From contig NZ_JANUGY010000013.1 of assembly GCF_024756235.1 (NCBI RefSeq), positions 62,001-126,000 on the forward strand: a DNA stretch of 64,000 bases, written 5' to 3'. Source of the stretch: Massilia kyonggiensis. Lineage in GTDB: Bacteria; Pseudomonadota; Gammaproteobacteria; Burkholderiales; Burkholderiaceae_D. A model generated the notes under the pieces. That model searched no databases. It worked only from the letters and a program-made list of their open reading frames with translations, and had not been told where the DNA came from. A program made the position numbers and the translations under genes. Positions 16,174-24,371 of the stretch are shown here, piece by piece (the stretch's first letter is position 1; the number at the start of each line of letters is the position of its first letter).

Positions 16174-16752
16174 ATGCAAGCGGAAACGAATGCAGGCCGT
16201 CACGAACAGAGTGGCCGCCTGCGGCTGAATCGCACCACCTTGATCAAGCTGGTGGTGGTCGCCGGCATCATGTTCGGCTTCGGCTACGCATTGGTGCCGA
16301 TCTACCGCCAGGTGTGCGAGGTGCTCGGCATCAACGTGCTCACGCAGAAGGATGGGACGGTGGCCCGGCCCGCCAACACCCAGGTCGACCTGGCGCGTAC
16401 GATCACCGTGGAACTGGACGGCAACGCCCAGGGCCCGTGGCGCTTCCGCCCGACGCAGCGCAGCATCGACGTGCACCCGGGCGAGATGGCGACCGTCGTC
16501 TACGAAGTGGTGAACACGCAGGACCGCACGGTGAAGGCGCAAGCCATCCCGAGCTATGCGCCGCAGTCCGCGACGCCGCATTTTAAAAAGGTCGAGTGCT
16601 TCTGCTTCAAGGAGCAGATCCTGAAACCGCATGAGGCGCGCCAGATGCCGGTCGTGTTCTTCATCGACCCGGAGCTGCCGCGCGAAGTGAAGAACATCAC
16701 GCTGTCGTACACGTTCTTTGAAATCGGTGGCGCCGTGACGGCGCAACAATAA
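16174..16752 (+). CDS. ctaG: Cytochrome c oxidase assembly protein CtaG/Cox11
   Basis: The 192-residue protein delivers copper to the CuB site of subunit I. A single N-terminal membrane helix (about 23-42) is followed by an immunoglobulin-like periplasmic domain. The copper-binding CFCF motif is at 142-145, and C48 corresponds to the conserved membrane-proximal cysteine. The TAA stop overlaps the ATG of the DUF2970 gene by one base. Confidence 0.95.
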   Translation: MQAETNAGRHEQSGRLRLNRTTLIKLVVVAGIMFGFGYALVPIYRQVCEVLGINVLTQKDGTVARPANTQVDLARTITVELDGNAQGPWRFRPTQRSIDVHPGEMATVVYEVVNTQDRTVKAQAIPSYAPQSATPHFKKVECFCFKEQILKPHEARQMPVVFFIDPELPREVKNITLSYTFFEIGGAVTAQQ

Positions 16753-16973
16753 TGGCCAACGACGACCAACGCCAACCCGTAAAAACCGCGTCGTTCGGCG
16801 CGACGATGAAGGCCGTGTTCTGGTCGTTCTTCGGCGTGCGCAAGCGCCGCGACTACGAGCACGACGCGGCCAACCTGAACCCGATCCACGTGATCGTGGG
16901 CGGGCTGATCGGGGTGGCGCTGTTCATCGGCATCCTGGTGTTCATCGTGCGCATGGTCGTGGCAAAAAGTTAA
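16752..16973 (+). CDS. DUF2970 family small membrane protein
   Basis: The 73-residue protein has one C-terminal membrane helix (about 46-70) after FGVRKRRDYEHD, the pattern of DUF2970. The family is regularly embedded in betaproteobacterial cox operons, which suggests a role in oxidase assembly or stability, but no activity is established. Its start overlaps the ctaG stop by one base. A 69-bp gap separates it from ctaE. Confidence 0.9.
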   Translation: MANDDQRQPVKTASFGATMKAVFWSFFGVRKRRDYEHDAANLNPIHVIVGGLIGVALFIGILVFIVRMVVAKS

Positions 16974-17042
16974 AACAGATAAGCAATACGAAAGCAGGGA
17001 AGTACCCGAAATTCGAAACAATGCTTGATTGAGGAGATATAC

Positions 17043-17900
17043 ATGAGTTCGCCCCATTCCGCGCCGTACTACTTCATCCCAGGCCCATCGCGCTGGCCGA
17101 TGGCTGCCGGCATCTCGATGCTGGTCACGATGGCCGGCGCTTCCGGCTGGGTCAACGGCACCGCCTGGGGACCCGGCGTGTGCATCGCCGGCATCGTCGC
17201 GATGCTGATCGTGCTGTATTACTGGTTCGGCGACGCCATCGGCGAGTCGGAATCCGGCAAGTACGGCGAGCGCATCGACCTGTCCTACCGCTGGTCGATG
17301 AGCTGGTTCATCTTTTCCGAGGTGATGTTCTTCGGCGCCTTCTTCGGCGCGCTGTTCTACGCACGTGCGATTTCGATGCCGTGGCTGTCCGACCTCGACC
17401 ACAAGGTCATCTGGCCGGATTATTCGGGCCACTGGGGCAACGTCGGCCCGGCCGGTACCGTGGAGCAGTTCAGCACGATGGGCCCGTTCCCGATCCCGAC
17501 CATCAACACGGCACTGCTGCTGACGTCGGGCGTGACCCTGACGATCGCCCACCACGCACTGCGCGCCGGCCACCGTGCCCGCACCGCGCTGTTCCTGTTC
17601 GCGACGATCCTGCTGGGCGCCATCTTCATGGGCTTCCAGGCGTATGAATACCACCACGCGTACAGCGAACTGAACCTGAAGCTGACCTCGGGCATCTACG
17701 GCTCGACCTTCTTCATGCTCACGGGCTTCCACGGCTTCCACGTGACGATGGGTGCGATCATGCTGTCGGTCGTGCTGTACCGCGTCCTGCGCGGCCACTT
17801 CACGCCGGAACACCATTTCGGGTTCGAAGGCGCGGCGTGGTACTGGCACTTCGTCGACGTCGTGTGGCTGGGCCTGTACGTCGTCGTGTACTGGCTGTAA
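17043..17900 (+). CDS. ctaE: Cytochrome c oxidase subunit III
   Basis: The 285-residue subunit has seven membrane helices and the family motifs EVMFFGAFF (near 98-106), GFQAYEY, and GFHGFHV near the C-terminus. It stabilises the catalytic core and shapes the oxygen and proton paths. I chose the ATG at 17043, behind GAGGAGATATAC. The in-frame codon at 17025 lacks a binding site. The gene ends the first cox transcription unit, and a strong hairpin follows. Confidence 0.96.
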   Translation: MSSPHSAPYYFIPGPSRWPMAAGISMLVTMAGASGWVNGTAWGPGVCIAGIVAMLIVLYYWFGDAIGESESGKYGERIDLSYRWSMSWFIFSEVMFFGAFFGALFYARAISMPWLSDLDHKVIWPDYSGHWGNVGPAGTVEQFSTMGPFPIPTINTALLLTSGVTLTIAHHALRAGHRARTALFLFATILLGAIFMGFQAYEYHHAYSELNLKLTSGIYGSTFFMLTGFHGFHVTMGAIMLSVVLYRVLRGHFTPEHHFGFEGAAWYWHFVDVVWLGLYVVVYWL

Positions 17901-17927
17901 GGCGAGCCATCAGGAACCACAAGATAT

Positions 17928-17963
17928 CGTCGTTCCCGCCCGCGCGGGAACGACGTTTCTTTT
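17928..17963. terminator. Bidirectional rho-independent terminator
   Basis: CGTCGTTCCCGC (17928-17939) pairs perfectly with GCGGGAACGACG (17944-17955) and is followed by a T-rich tract to 17963. It lies between ctaE and the convergent DUF2909 gene and should end the oxidase subunit transcript. Confidence 0.85.
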
Positions 17964-18162
17964 AATGCAGTCCTTTAGGCTGTATCCACCCCATCTTGTA
18001 CGAGAACAGCACGAACAGGAACAGCGTGATCGACAGCCCGACCCGCATCGCCAGCGCCTGCACGGTGCGGTTGCTGCGGCCCTTGTCGCGCATCAGGAAG
18101 AAGAGGGCGGAGGCGAGGCTGCCGATGATGAGCACGAAGGCGATGGCGACGACGGTTTTCAT
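17962..18162 (-). CDS. DUF2909 twin-transmembrane protein
   Basis: The 66-residue protein has two membrane helices (about 3-23 and 38-57) joined by a basic loop containing RDKGRSNRT. It matches the DUF2909 / twin transmembrane family, often found beside SURF1 and ctaE in betaproteobacteria. It is the only minus-strand gene inside the cox region, divergent from the SURF1 gene with about 40 bases between starts. Function is unknown, although oxidase assembly is suggested by context. Confidence 0.85.
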   Translation of the reverse strand: MKTVVAIAFVLIIGSLASALFFLMRDKGRSNRTVQALAMRVGLSITLFLFVLFSYKMGWIQPKGLH

Positions 18163-18202
18163 GGGCGGCCGATAGAGTTTGTTTTGGTTGTACGATCATT
18201 GT

Positions 18203-18925
18203 ATGCGACTGCGCTTCCGTTTCCGAACCATTCCTTTTGTTGCGACACTCGTGCTGGTCGCGGTCGGCATCCTGCTCGGCAACTGGCAGGTGCGCCGCGC
18301 CGCGGAGAAGACCGCGCTGCAGGCCCGGCTCACGCAGCGCGCCGCCTTGCCGCCGCTGGTGCTGGACGGGACGCCGGTCGATCCCGCTGCTGTCGAATAT
18401 CGCCGCGTCATTGTGACCGGAGAATTCGTCCCCAACTGGCCACTGTTCCTCGACAACCGGCCGTTCGAAGGCCGCTCCGGATTCATTGTGCTGATGCCGT
18501 TTAAAATAACGGGTGCCGACGACGTCGTCCTCGTCGCGCGCGGCTGGGTCCCGCGCGATCCGGCCGTGCACGACCGCGTGCCGCAGGTGGCGACGCCAGG
18601 CGGCCGCACGACCATCGAAGGCCTGGCCGTCCTGCATCCGGCCCGCGTGATGGAACTCGGCAAGGCGCCGCCGCCCCGGCCCGGCGCCATCGTCCAGAAC
18701 GTCGACCCTGCCGGCTTCGCCCAGGCCAGCGGCCTGCGCACCTTGCCCGTGCTGGTGGAGCAGACGAACCCGGACGGCGCCGACCTCGCCCGCAAATGGC
18801 CCGCCCCCGCGGTCGACGTCGACCGCAACAAGGGCTACGCGTTCCAGTGGTATGCGCTGGCCGCGATGGCCTTTCTATTTTTTGTGATAACAGGATTTCG
18901 AAGTGGAACCAAACAAGCTGGCTGA
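18203..18925 (+). CDS. SURF1 family cytochrome oxidase assembly protein
   Basis: The 240-residue protein has two membrane helices, one at each end (about 10-27 and 215-233), with a periplasmic domain between them. Family motifs include LGNWQVRRA near 26-34, RPFEGRSGF, VLVARGWVPRD, and the C-terminal NKGYAFQWYALA. SURF1 helps insert heme a into subunit I. I chose the ATG at 18203 over an upstream codon because the signal-anchor then has normal length. It overlaps the next gene by 23 bases. Confidence 0.92.
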   Translation: MRLRFRFRTIPFVATLVLVAVGILLGNWQVRRAAEKTALQARLTQRAALPPLVLDGTPVDPAAVEYRRVIVTGEFVPNWPLFLDNRPFEGRSGFIVLMPFKITGADDVVLVARGWVPRDPAVHDRVPQVATPGGRTTIEGLAVLHPARVMELGKAPPPRPGAIVQNVDPAGFAQASGLRTLPVLVEQTNPDGADLARKWPAPAVDVDRNKGYAFQWYALAAMAFLFFVITGFRSGTKQAG

Positions 18926-19532
18926 ACCGGCAATCGACCCGAAGCGTGCCCGCAAGCGCGGCCGCTGGATGCTGTGGCTGGTGCTGCTCGTGTGCGCATC
19001 GCCGATGATCGCGTCCTATTTCACCTATTACGTCATCAAGCCCGAAAAGCGCAACAACTACGGCACCCTGATCGACCAGCGCGCCCACCCGGTCCCCGCG
19101 ATGGCGACGACCACGCTGGACGGCCGTCCGCAGGCGCTGGAACAGTTCAAGGGCAAGTGGGTCATGCTGATGGTCGGATCGGGCGCATGCCCGGACTCTT
19201 GCCAGAAGCAGCTGTTCGCGCTGCGCCAGCTGCGCCTGATGCAGGGGAAGGAAGCCGACCGCATCGAGCGCGTCTGGCTCATCACCGACCAGGAACCGCT
19301 GGACACGCTGATCATCCGCGAATACGACGGCACGCACATGCTGCGCGCGGATGCCGCGACGGTGACGCAGTGGCTGCCGGTCGACAAGGGCACGACGCCG
19401 GCCGACCACATCTACCTGATCGACCCGCTGGGCCATTTGATGATGCGCTTCCCGAAGGATCCGCAGCTGCAGGAAGTGCGCAAGGTGTACAAGGACATCT
19501 ACAAGCTGTTGAAGGCGTCGGCCGTCGGGTAA
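18903..19532 (+). CDS. SCO-like membrane-anchored thioredoxin-fold protein
   Basis: The 209-residue protein has one N-terminal membrane helix (about 23-45) and a thioredoxin-like periplasmic domain. Its CPDSC motif at 96-100 parallels the copper-binding CxxxC of SCO proteins. It is more divergent than the canonical SCO encoded at 21598, and the region near ADHIYLID holds the likely third ligand histidine. It lies between SURF1 and ctaA in an overlapping gene string, so a role in copper delivery or thiol reduction during oxidase assembly is likely. Confidence 0.85.
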   Translation: MEPNKLAEPAIDPKRARKRGRWMLWLVLLVCASPMIASYFTYYVIKPEKRNNYGTLIDQRAHPVPAMATTTLDGRPQALEQFKGKWVMLMVGSGACPDSCQKQLFALRQLRLMQGKEADRIERVWLITDQEPLDTLIIREYDGTHMLRADAATVTQWLPVDKGTTPADHIYLIDPLGHLMMRFPKDPQLQEVRKVYKDIYKLLKASAVG

Positions 19533-19538
19533 AGCGTT

Positions 19539-20696
19539 ATGGACGTTACGAATTTCATCCTGCTGGCCCTGACCGGCATCCTGGCGGCCAGCGTGCCGCT
19601 CGCGCTCGTGTGGACGGCTACCGGTACCCATAAATACCGCAAGCTGGCGTGGGTGATCGCGTTCTTCACGTTCGACCTGATCGTGTTCGGCGGTTTTACG
19701 CGCCTCACCGACTCGGGTCTCGGCTGCCCGGACTGGCCCGGCTGCTACGGCGAAGCGAACCCGTTCCTCGCACATGAACACATCGCGGCGGCCGAGGCGC
19801 TGATGCCCACCGGGCCCGTGACGAAAGTGAAAGCGTGGATCGAGATGATCCACCGCTTCCTCGCGATGGGCATCGGCTTCCTGATCATCGGGCTGATGGT
19901 GGCGTCGTGGCTGGAATGGCGCCGCGCGCGCGCACGCGGTGCGCGGCCGGCGCACGGTCCCGCGCTGCCGACCCTGTTATTCGTGTGGGTGTGCGTGCAG
20001 GGCGCGTTCGGCGCGTGGACCGTCACCCTGAAACTGCAGCCGGTCATCGTCACCCTGCACCTGCTGTTCGGCATGACCCTGCTGGCGCTGGCCGTGTGGC
20101 TGGCCGGGCGCGAGGACAACCTGCTGGCCCCGCCACCGCCTGTGCCGGCGCCCGTGTTGCGCAAGCTGCGTCCGCTGGCCTGGCTGTCCGGCGCCGTGCT
20201 GCTGGTCCAACTGGCGTTGGGCGGATGGGTGAGTACCAATTACGCGACACTGGCGTGCAGCGATTTCCCGCTTTGTAATGGACAAATTGTCCCAGAGATG
20301 GATTGGCAACATGGCTTCACCCTGTGGCGCGAACTGGGCAAGACGGCCGCCGGACATTACTTGCCGTTCTCGGCGCTGACCGCGATCCACTGGGTGCACC
20401 GCAATTTCGCGCTCGTCGTCGTGCTGGTACTGGGCTATACGGCGTGGCGCGCGTGGCGCCTGCCGGGCCTGCACGGGACGGCGCGCAACCTCGTGCTGGT
20501 GCTTGTCGCCCAGGCAACAACGGGCATCGCGACGGTCTTTTTGAACTTCCCGTTGCCGATTGCGGTGCTCCACAACGCGGGGGCGGCCGTCCTCGTCCTT
20601 CTGGTGACCATGTTAAACTACAAGGTACAGTATCAACTCGAGCTGGCGCTGCGCAGTCCACGACGTGAGGCGGCGACGTCCGCGAGCCACCCATGA
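19539..20696 (+). CDS. ctaA: Heme A synthase (COX15/CtaA)
   Basis: The 385-residue membrane enzyme oxidises the C8 methyl group of heme O to a formyl group, giving heme A. Eight membrane helices are visible with conserved histidines in EMIHRFLAM, VTLHLLFGM, IHWVHRNFA and VLHNAGAA, which serve as heme ligands. GGFTRLTDSGLGCPDWPGCYG near residues 50-70 is a family signature. Its stop overlaps the start of ctaB (ATGA). Confidence 0.95.
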   Translation: MDVTNFILLALTGILAASVPLALVWTATGTHKYRKLAWVIAFFTFDLIVFGGFTRLTDSGLGCPDWPGCYGEANPFLAHEHIAAAEALMPTGPVTKVKAWIEMIHRFLAMGIGFLIIGLMVASWLEWRRARARGARPAHGPALPTLLFVWVCVQGAFGAWTVTLKLQPVIVTLHLLFGMTLLALAVWLAGREDNLLAPPPPVPAPVLRKLRPLAWLSGAVLLVQLALGGWVSTNYATLACSDFPLCNGQIVPEMDWQHGFTLWRELGKTAAGHYLPFSALTAIHWVHRNFALVVVLVLGYTAWRAWRLPGLHGTARNLVLVLVAQATTGIATVFLNFPLPIAVLHNAGAAVLVLLVTMLNYKVQYQLELALRSPRREAATSASHP

Positions 20697-21598
20697 TTAC
20701 CCAAACCGCCATCCACAAACCGCCCAGCCGCGTTGCCCAGTACTGGGCGCTGACCAAGCCGCGCGTCACGCAGCTGGCCGTCTTCTGCGCCGTGATCGGC
20801 ATGTTCCTCGCCACCGACGGGTTCCCGGGCTGGCACGTGCTCGCCTGGGGCACGATCGGCATCTGGCTGCTGGCCGGCGCCGCGTTCGCCGTCAACTGCC
20901 TGATCGAGGCGGAAGTCGACGCCCGCATGGCCCGCACGGCGCGCCGCGCCACCGCGATGGGCGAGCTGTCGACCACGCAGGTCCTGATCTTTTCCGCCAT
21001 CATCGGCGGTGCCGGCATGGGCATCCTGTACACGATGGTCAATCCGCTGACGATGTGGCTCACGTTCGTCACGTTCGTCGGTTATGCGCTGATCTACACG
21101 GTCCTGCTGAAGCCGAACACGCCGCAGAACATCGTCATCGGCGGCCTGTCCGGCGCGATGCCGCCGGCCCTCGGCTGGGCCGCCGTCGCGGGCGAGGTGC
21201 CGATGCAGGCCTGGCTGCTCGTATTGATCATCTTCGTCTGGACGCCGCCGCATTTCTGGGCTCTCGCCATGTACCGCCGCGACGACTACGTGCGCTCCGG
21301 CCTGCCGATGCTGCCCGTCACGCACGGGATGAAATACACGGGCCAGCAGGTGTGGCTGTACTCCGTCGCGCTGGCGGCGTGCACCCTGTTCCCGTTCGCC
21401 GTCGGCATGAGCGGCGTCGTGTACCTCGCGGCGGCCCTCGTCCTGAACGCGGTCTTCCTGCGCCATGGCTGGATGATCCACAAGCACTACAGCGACCAGG
21501 TCGCGCGCAAGGCGTTCGCCTGGTCCATCGTCTACCTGTCGCTGCTGTTCGCCGCGCTGCTCGTCGACCATTACGTGAAACACTACCTGCCGATCTGA
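20693..21598 (+). CDS. ctaB: Protoheme IX farnesyltransferase (heme O synthase)
   Basis: The 301-residue UbiA-superfamily membrane enzyme attaches a farnesyl group to heme B to make heme O, the substrate of CtaA. The first motif NCLIEAEVDARMARTARR near 64-81 corresponds to the NxxxDxxxxRT block. WTPPHFWALA lies in the second half. Eight or nine helices are predicted. It starts inside the ctaA stop codon and its own stop overlaps the sco start, so the whole heme A module is translationally coupled. Confidence 0.96.
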   Translation: MITQTAIHKPPSRVAQYWALTKPRVTQLAVFCAVIGMFLATDGFPGWHVLAWGTIGIWLLAGAAFAVNCLIEAEVDARMARTARRATAMGELSTTQVLIFSAIIGGAGMGILYTMVNPLTMWLTFVTFVGYALIYTVLLKPNTPQNIVIGGLSGAMPPALGWAAVAGEVPMQAWLLVLIIFVWTPPHFWALAMYRRDDYVRSGLPMLPVTHGMKYTGQQVWLYSVALAACTLFPFAVGMSGVVYLAAALVLNAVFLRHGWMIHKHYSDQVARKAFAWSIVYLSLLFAALLVDHYVKHYLPI

Positions 21599-22200
21599 TG
21601 ATGAAAAAACTGCTGCCCCTACTCGTCGCCGCCTGCGCGCTGACCGTTTCCCTCGCCGCATGCGACAAACTGCCGGGCAAGCAGAAGGTCTCGTTCCAGA
21701 ACACGGACGTCACCGGCCTCGATTACGCGAAAGGCTTCGCGCTGACCGACCACACCGGCAAGCCGCGCACGCTGGCTGACTTCAAGGGCAAGGCCGTCGT
21801 CGTCTTCTTCGGCTACACGCAATGTCCGGACGTGTGCCCGACCACGATGGCGGAAATGGCCACCGTGATGCAGAAACTCGGACCGCTGGCCGACCAGGTG
21901 CAGGTGCTGTTCATCACCCTCGACCCGGAGCGCGACACGCAGGAGCTGCTGGCCAACTACGTGCCCGCGTTCGACAAGCGCTTCCTCGGCCTGCGCGGCA
22001 CGCCCGAGCAGACGGCGAAGACGGCCAAGGAATTCAAGGTGTTCTATTCGAAGGTGCCGGGCACGGACCCGGGCAGCTACACGATCGACCACACGGCCGG
22101 CAGCTACGTCTTCGACCGCGACGGCCGCTTGCGCCTGTTCATCCGCCACGGCCAGGGCCCCGATCCTATCGTGCACGACCTCCGTCAGTTATTATCCTGA
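21598..22200 (+). CDS. SCO1/SenC copper chaperone lipoprotein
   Basis: The 200-residue protein has a lipoprotein signal peptide with a cysteine at residue 22 (LAAC). A thioredoxin-fold domain follows, carrying copper ligands C76 and C80 (CPDVC) and H165 (DHTAGSY). SCO proteins load copper into the CuA centre of subunit II. Two adjacent ATG codons (21598, 21601) could serve as start, and the first overlaps the ctaB stop. A perfect 11-bp inverted repeat spans the stop codon. Confidence 0.94.
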   Translation: MMKKLLPLLVAACALTVSLAACDKLPGKQKVSFQNTDVTGLDYAKGFALTDHTGKPRTLADFKGKAVVVFFGYTQCPDVCPTTMAEMATVMQKLGPLADQVQVLFITLDPERDTQELLANYVPAFDKRFLGLRGTPEQTAKTAKEFKVFYSKVPGTDPGSYTIDHTAGSYVFDRDGRLRLFIRHGQGPDPIVHDLRQLLS

Positions 22201-22226
22201 TAATCATAATGCTTCGATTATCAGGA
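22195..22226 (+). terminator. 11-bp hairpin spanning the sco stop codon
   Basis: TCCTGATAATC (22195-22205) pairs perfectly with GATTATCAGGA (22216-22226) around a ten-base loop. The left arm includes the sco stop TGA and the right arm ends five bases before the next start. No T-run follows, so it may attenuate or stabilise RNA rather than terminate fully. Confidence 0.45.
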
Positions 22227-22230
22227 CCGA

Positions 22231-23304
22231 ATGGACAAACGACCAGGTAGAAACTACACGCGCGCCGGCGTGGTCATCTTATTGACGCTCGGCTGCCTCT
22301 ACGTCCTGCAACCCTTCCTGGCCGCGATCCTGTTCGCGGCCGCCGTCGTCATCTCGTCCTGGCCCTTGTACCAGCACCTGCTGGTGCGCCTGCGCGGCCG
22401 GCGCACGCTCACCGCGCTGACGATGACGCTGAGCCTGACACTCCTTGTGATCATCCCGCTGGCGCTCGTCGCGTACAACCTCGCGGACAACGTCGCGTCG
22501 TCGTTCGACCAGATCCGCGCCGCGCTGAACCATGGCGAGCTGCTGCCGCCCGCGTGGATCCGCGACATCCCGCTCGTCGGCGACCAGCTCGACAACTACC
22601 TGCGCCAACTGGTCGCCAGCCGCGACCGCATGATGGAACTCGCGCGCCGCATGATTGAACCGGCGCGGCACGCGCTGCTGTCCGGCGGGATCATGCTGGG
22701 CGCGGGTGTCGCGCAGATGAGCCTCGCCGCGTTCGTCAGCTTCTTCTTTTACCGCGACGGCGAAGCGCTGATCGCCGTGATCAAGGCCGCCATGCACCGC
22801 ATCATGGACGAGGAGGCGGAATCCGTCGCGGAGATCGTCAGCCAGACCGTGCGCGGCGTGATGTACGGCCTGCTCGGCACGGCGCTGGCGCAGGCGCTCG
22901 TCGCGGCACTGGGCTTTTTCATCGCGGGCGTGCCCGCCGTGCCGCTGCTGTCGGTGCTCGTGTTCGTGTCGTCCCTGATTCCCGTCGGGCCGCCGATCGT
23001 GTGGGGTGGGGCGGCCATCTGGCTGTTCGCGCAGGGCGAGACCGGGTGGGGCATCTTCATGCTCGTGTGGGGCTTCTTCCTGATCAGCGGCGTCGACAAC
23101 GTCGTGCGCCCGATGCTGATCAGCCGCGGCTCCAGCCTGCCGTTCCTGCTCACGCTCCTCGGCGTGCTGGGCGGCGTGATCGCGTTCGGCTTCGTCGGCA
23201 TGTTCATCGGGCCCACGCTGCTCGCGGTGGGCTACTCGCTGATGAGCGGGTGGACCCATACGAAGGATCCGATCGTCAAGCAGAACAACGACAACGGCGT
23301 CTAG
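22231..23304 (+). CDS. AI-2E family transporter (PerM/YdiK-like permease)
   Basis: The 357-residue inner-membrane protein has about eight membrane segments and the family's long amphipathic stretch in the first half (residues 90-160). The conserved block near SVLVFVSSLIPVGPP and VRPMLISRGSSLPFLL lies in the second half. Members transport small signals or ions in some bacteria, but most are uncharacterised. It follows the sco gene after a hairpin. Its TAG stop shares a CTAG palindrome with the convergent DUF5694 gene. Confidence 0.9.
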   Translation: MDKRPGRNYTRAGVVILLTLGCLYVLQPFLAAILFAAAVVISSWPLYQHLLVRLRGRRTLTALTMTLSLTLLVIIPLALVAYNLADNVASSFDQIRAALNHGELLPPAWIRDIPLVGDQLDNYLRQLVASRDRMMELARRMIEPARHALLSGGIMLGAGVAQMSLAAFVSFFFYRDGEALIAVIKAAMHRIMDEEAESVAEIVSQTVRGVMYGLLGTALAQALVAALGFFIAGVPAVPLLSVLVFVSSLIPVGPPIVWGGAAIWLFAQGETGWGIFMLVWGFFLISGVDNVVRPMLISRGSSLPFLLTLLGVLGGVIAFGFVGMFIGPTLLAVGYSLMSGWTHTKDPIVKQNNDNGV

Positions 23305-24371
23305 CGCAGCAGCGGCCCCACGTCCACGATGCGCACGTCGTGCATCTGGCCCAGGTAGGCCTCCAGATACCACTTGTGCGACGCGCCGACGATGACGAGC
23401 ATGCGTTTGCCCGGCTGCACCGCCATCGCTTCGCGGATGTTGGACGCCATGCGCAGGTTGCGCACCTCCCAGTACCCGACGTAGTTCCGTCCGAAATGCT
23501 GCGGCGACGGTTCCTCGAGCGCCGCGCCGAAATCGCTGTCGAAGACGAGCCGTCCGAGTTCCGGCGCGTTGTAGTGCCGGTACAGGGCCAGGATCTCTTC
23601 CGGCGTCGCGTGCTTCGCATTGGCGGCGTCGTGCTGCAGGATGCGCTTTTTGGCGGCCGGATTGTCCCAGGCCTTCGTGACGGCCGCCTCATAGGCCTTT
23701 TCGTCGGACGCGGGCAGGTCCGACGTGTGGTCGTCCATGGCGACGACGCGCTCGAGCCCCAGTGCGGCCGCCAGCGGGGCCGCGATGAGCCGGCTTTCGT
23801 TGCGTTTCAGCCGCTGCCGTTCCAGTTCGGCGACGAGTGCCGCATCGAGGCCGTCGCCCGCGCGCCGCTCCGGCGCCGGCAGGCGCAGCCATTGTACGAG
23901 CGCCGACACGGGTTCGCCGGCCGCCAGGAACAGCGCGGCGAGCCGGCGCCGCTGCGCCGCCGCCGGCGCGGCGGGCCAGCTTGCCAGCAGCTGCTCCGCG
24001 GCGGCCGTCGCGGCCGGGACATCGAGCCCGGTGGCGGCGCGTGCCGGGGCCGGGTCCCAGCAAAAGGTCTCGATCGTGCCGCGGTAACGCTGCGGATACA
24101 GGCGCAGGTAGGCGCACTGCGGCCCGGACAGCGATTCGATCGCGATCATGTGCGGCTTCCAGGCCGCCAGGCGCTCGATCAGCAGTCCCAGGTTCGCGCT
24201 CTGCAGCGAGTCCGGCAACCCGGCCAGGTGCGGCGAGCCCAGCACGACGAGTTCGCTCGGCGGGCCGGAGGCCGGCCCCTTCAGCGTGGCGGGATCGAAC
24301 ACCGGTTGCGCGCGGGCGCCCGCCGCGCACAACGCGCCGGCCACGAACAGGCTGGAAAACAGGTACTTCAT
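23301..24371 (-). CDS. DUF5694 family secreted protein, TraB/ChaN-like
   Basis: The 356-residue protein has a signal peptide (about 1-21). LVVLGSPHLAG near residues 41-51 and IVGASHKWYLEAYL near 327-340 resemble the two histidine motifs of the TraB/ChaN-like fold, and MIAIESLSG is an acidic strand as in that fold. This matches DUF5694. The superfamily link is my inference. The length of 356 is somewhat long, with a helical insert in the middle. The start ATG at 24371 overlaps the ABC permease stop (ATGA), tying it to the exporter upstream. It may act on a substrate or peptide in the periplasm. Confidence 0.75.
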   Translation of the reverse strand: MKYLFSSLFVAGALCAAGARAQPVFDPATLKGPASGPPSELVVLGSPHLAGLPDSLQSANLGLLIERLAAWKPHMIAIESLSGPQCAYLRLYPQRYRGTIETFCWDPAPARAATGLDVPAATAAAEQLLASWPAAPAAAQRRRLAALFLAAGEPVSALVQWLRLPAPERRAGDGLDAALVAELERQRLKRNESRLIAAPLAAALGLERVVAMDDHTSDLPASDEKAYEAAVTKAWDNPAAKKRILQHDAANAKHATPEEILALYRHYNAPELGRLVFDSDFGAALEEPSPQHFGRNYVGYWEVRNLRMASNIREAMAVQPGKRMLVIVGASHKWYLEAYLGQMHDVRIVDVGPLLR

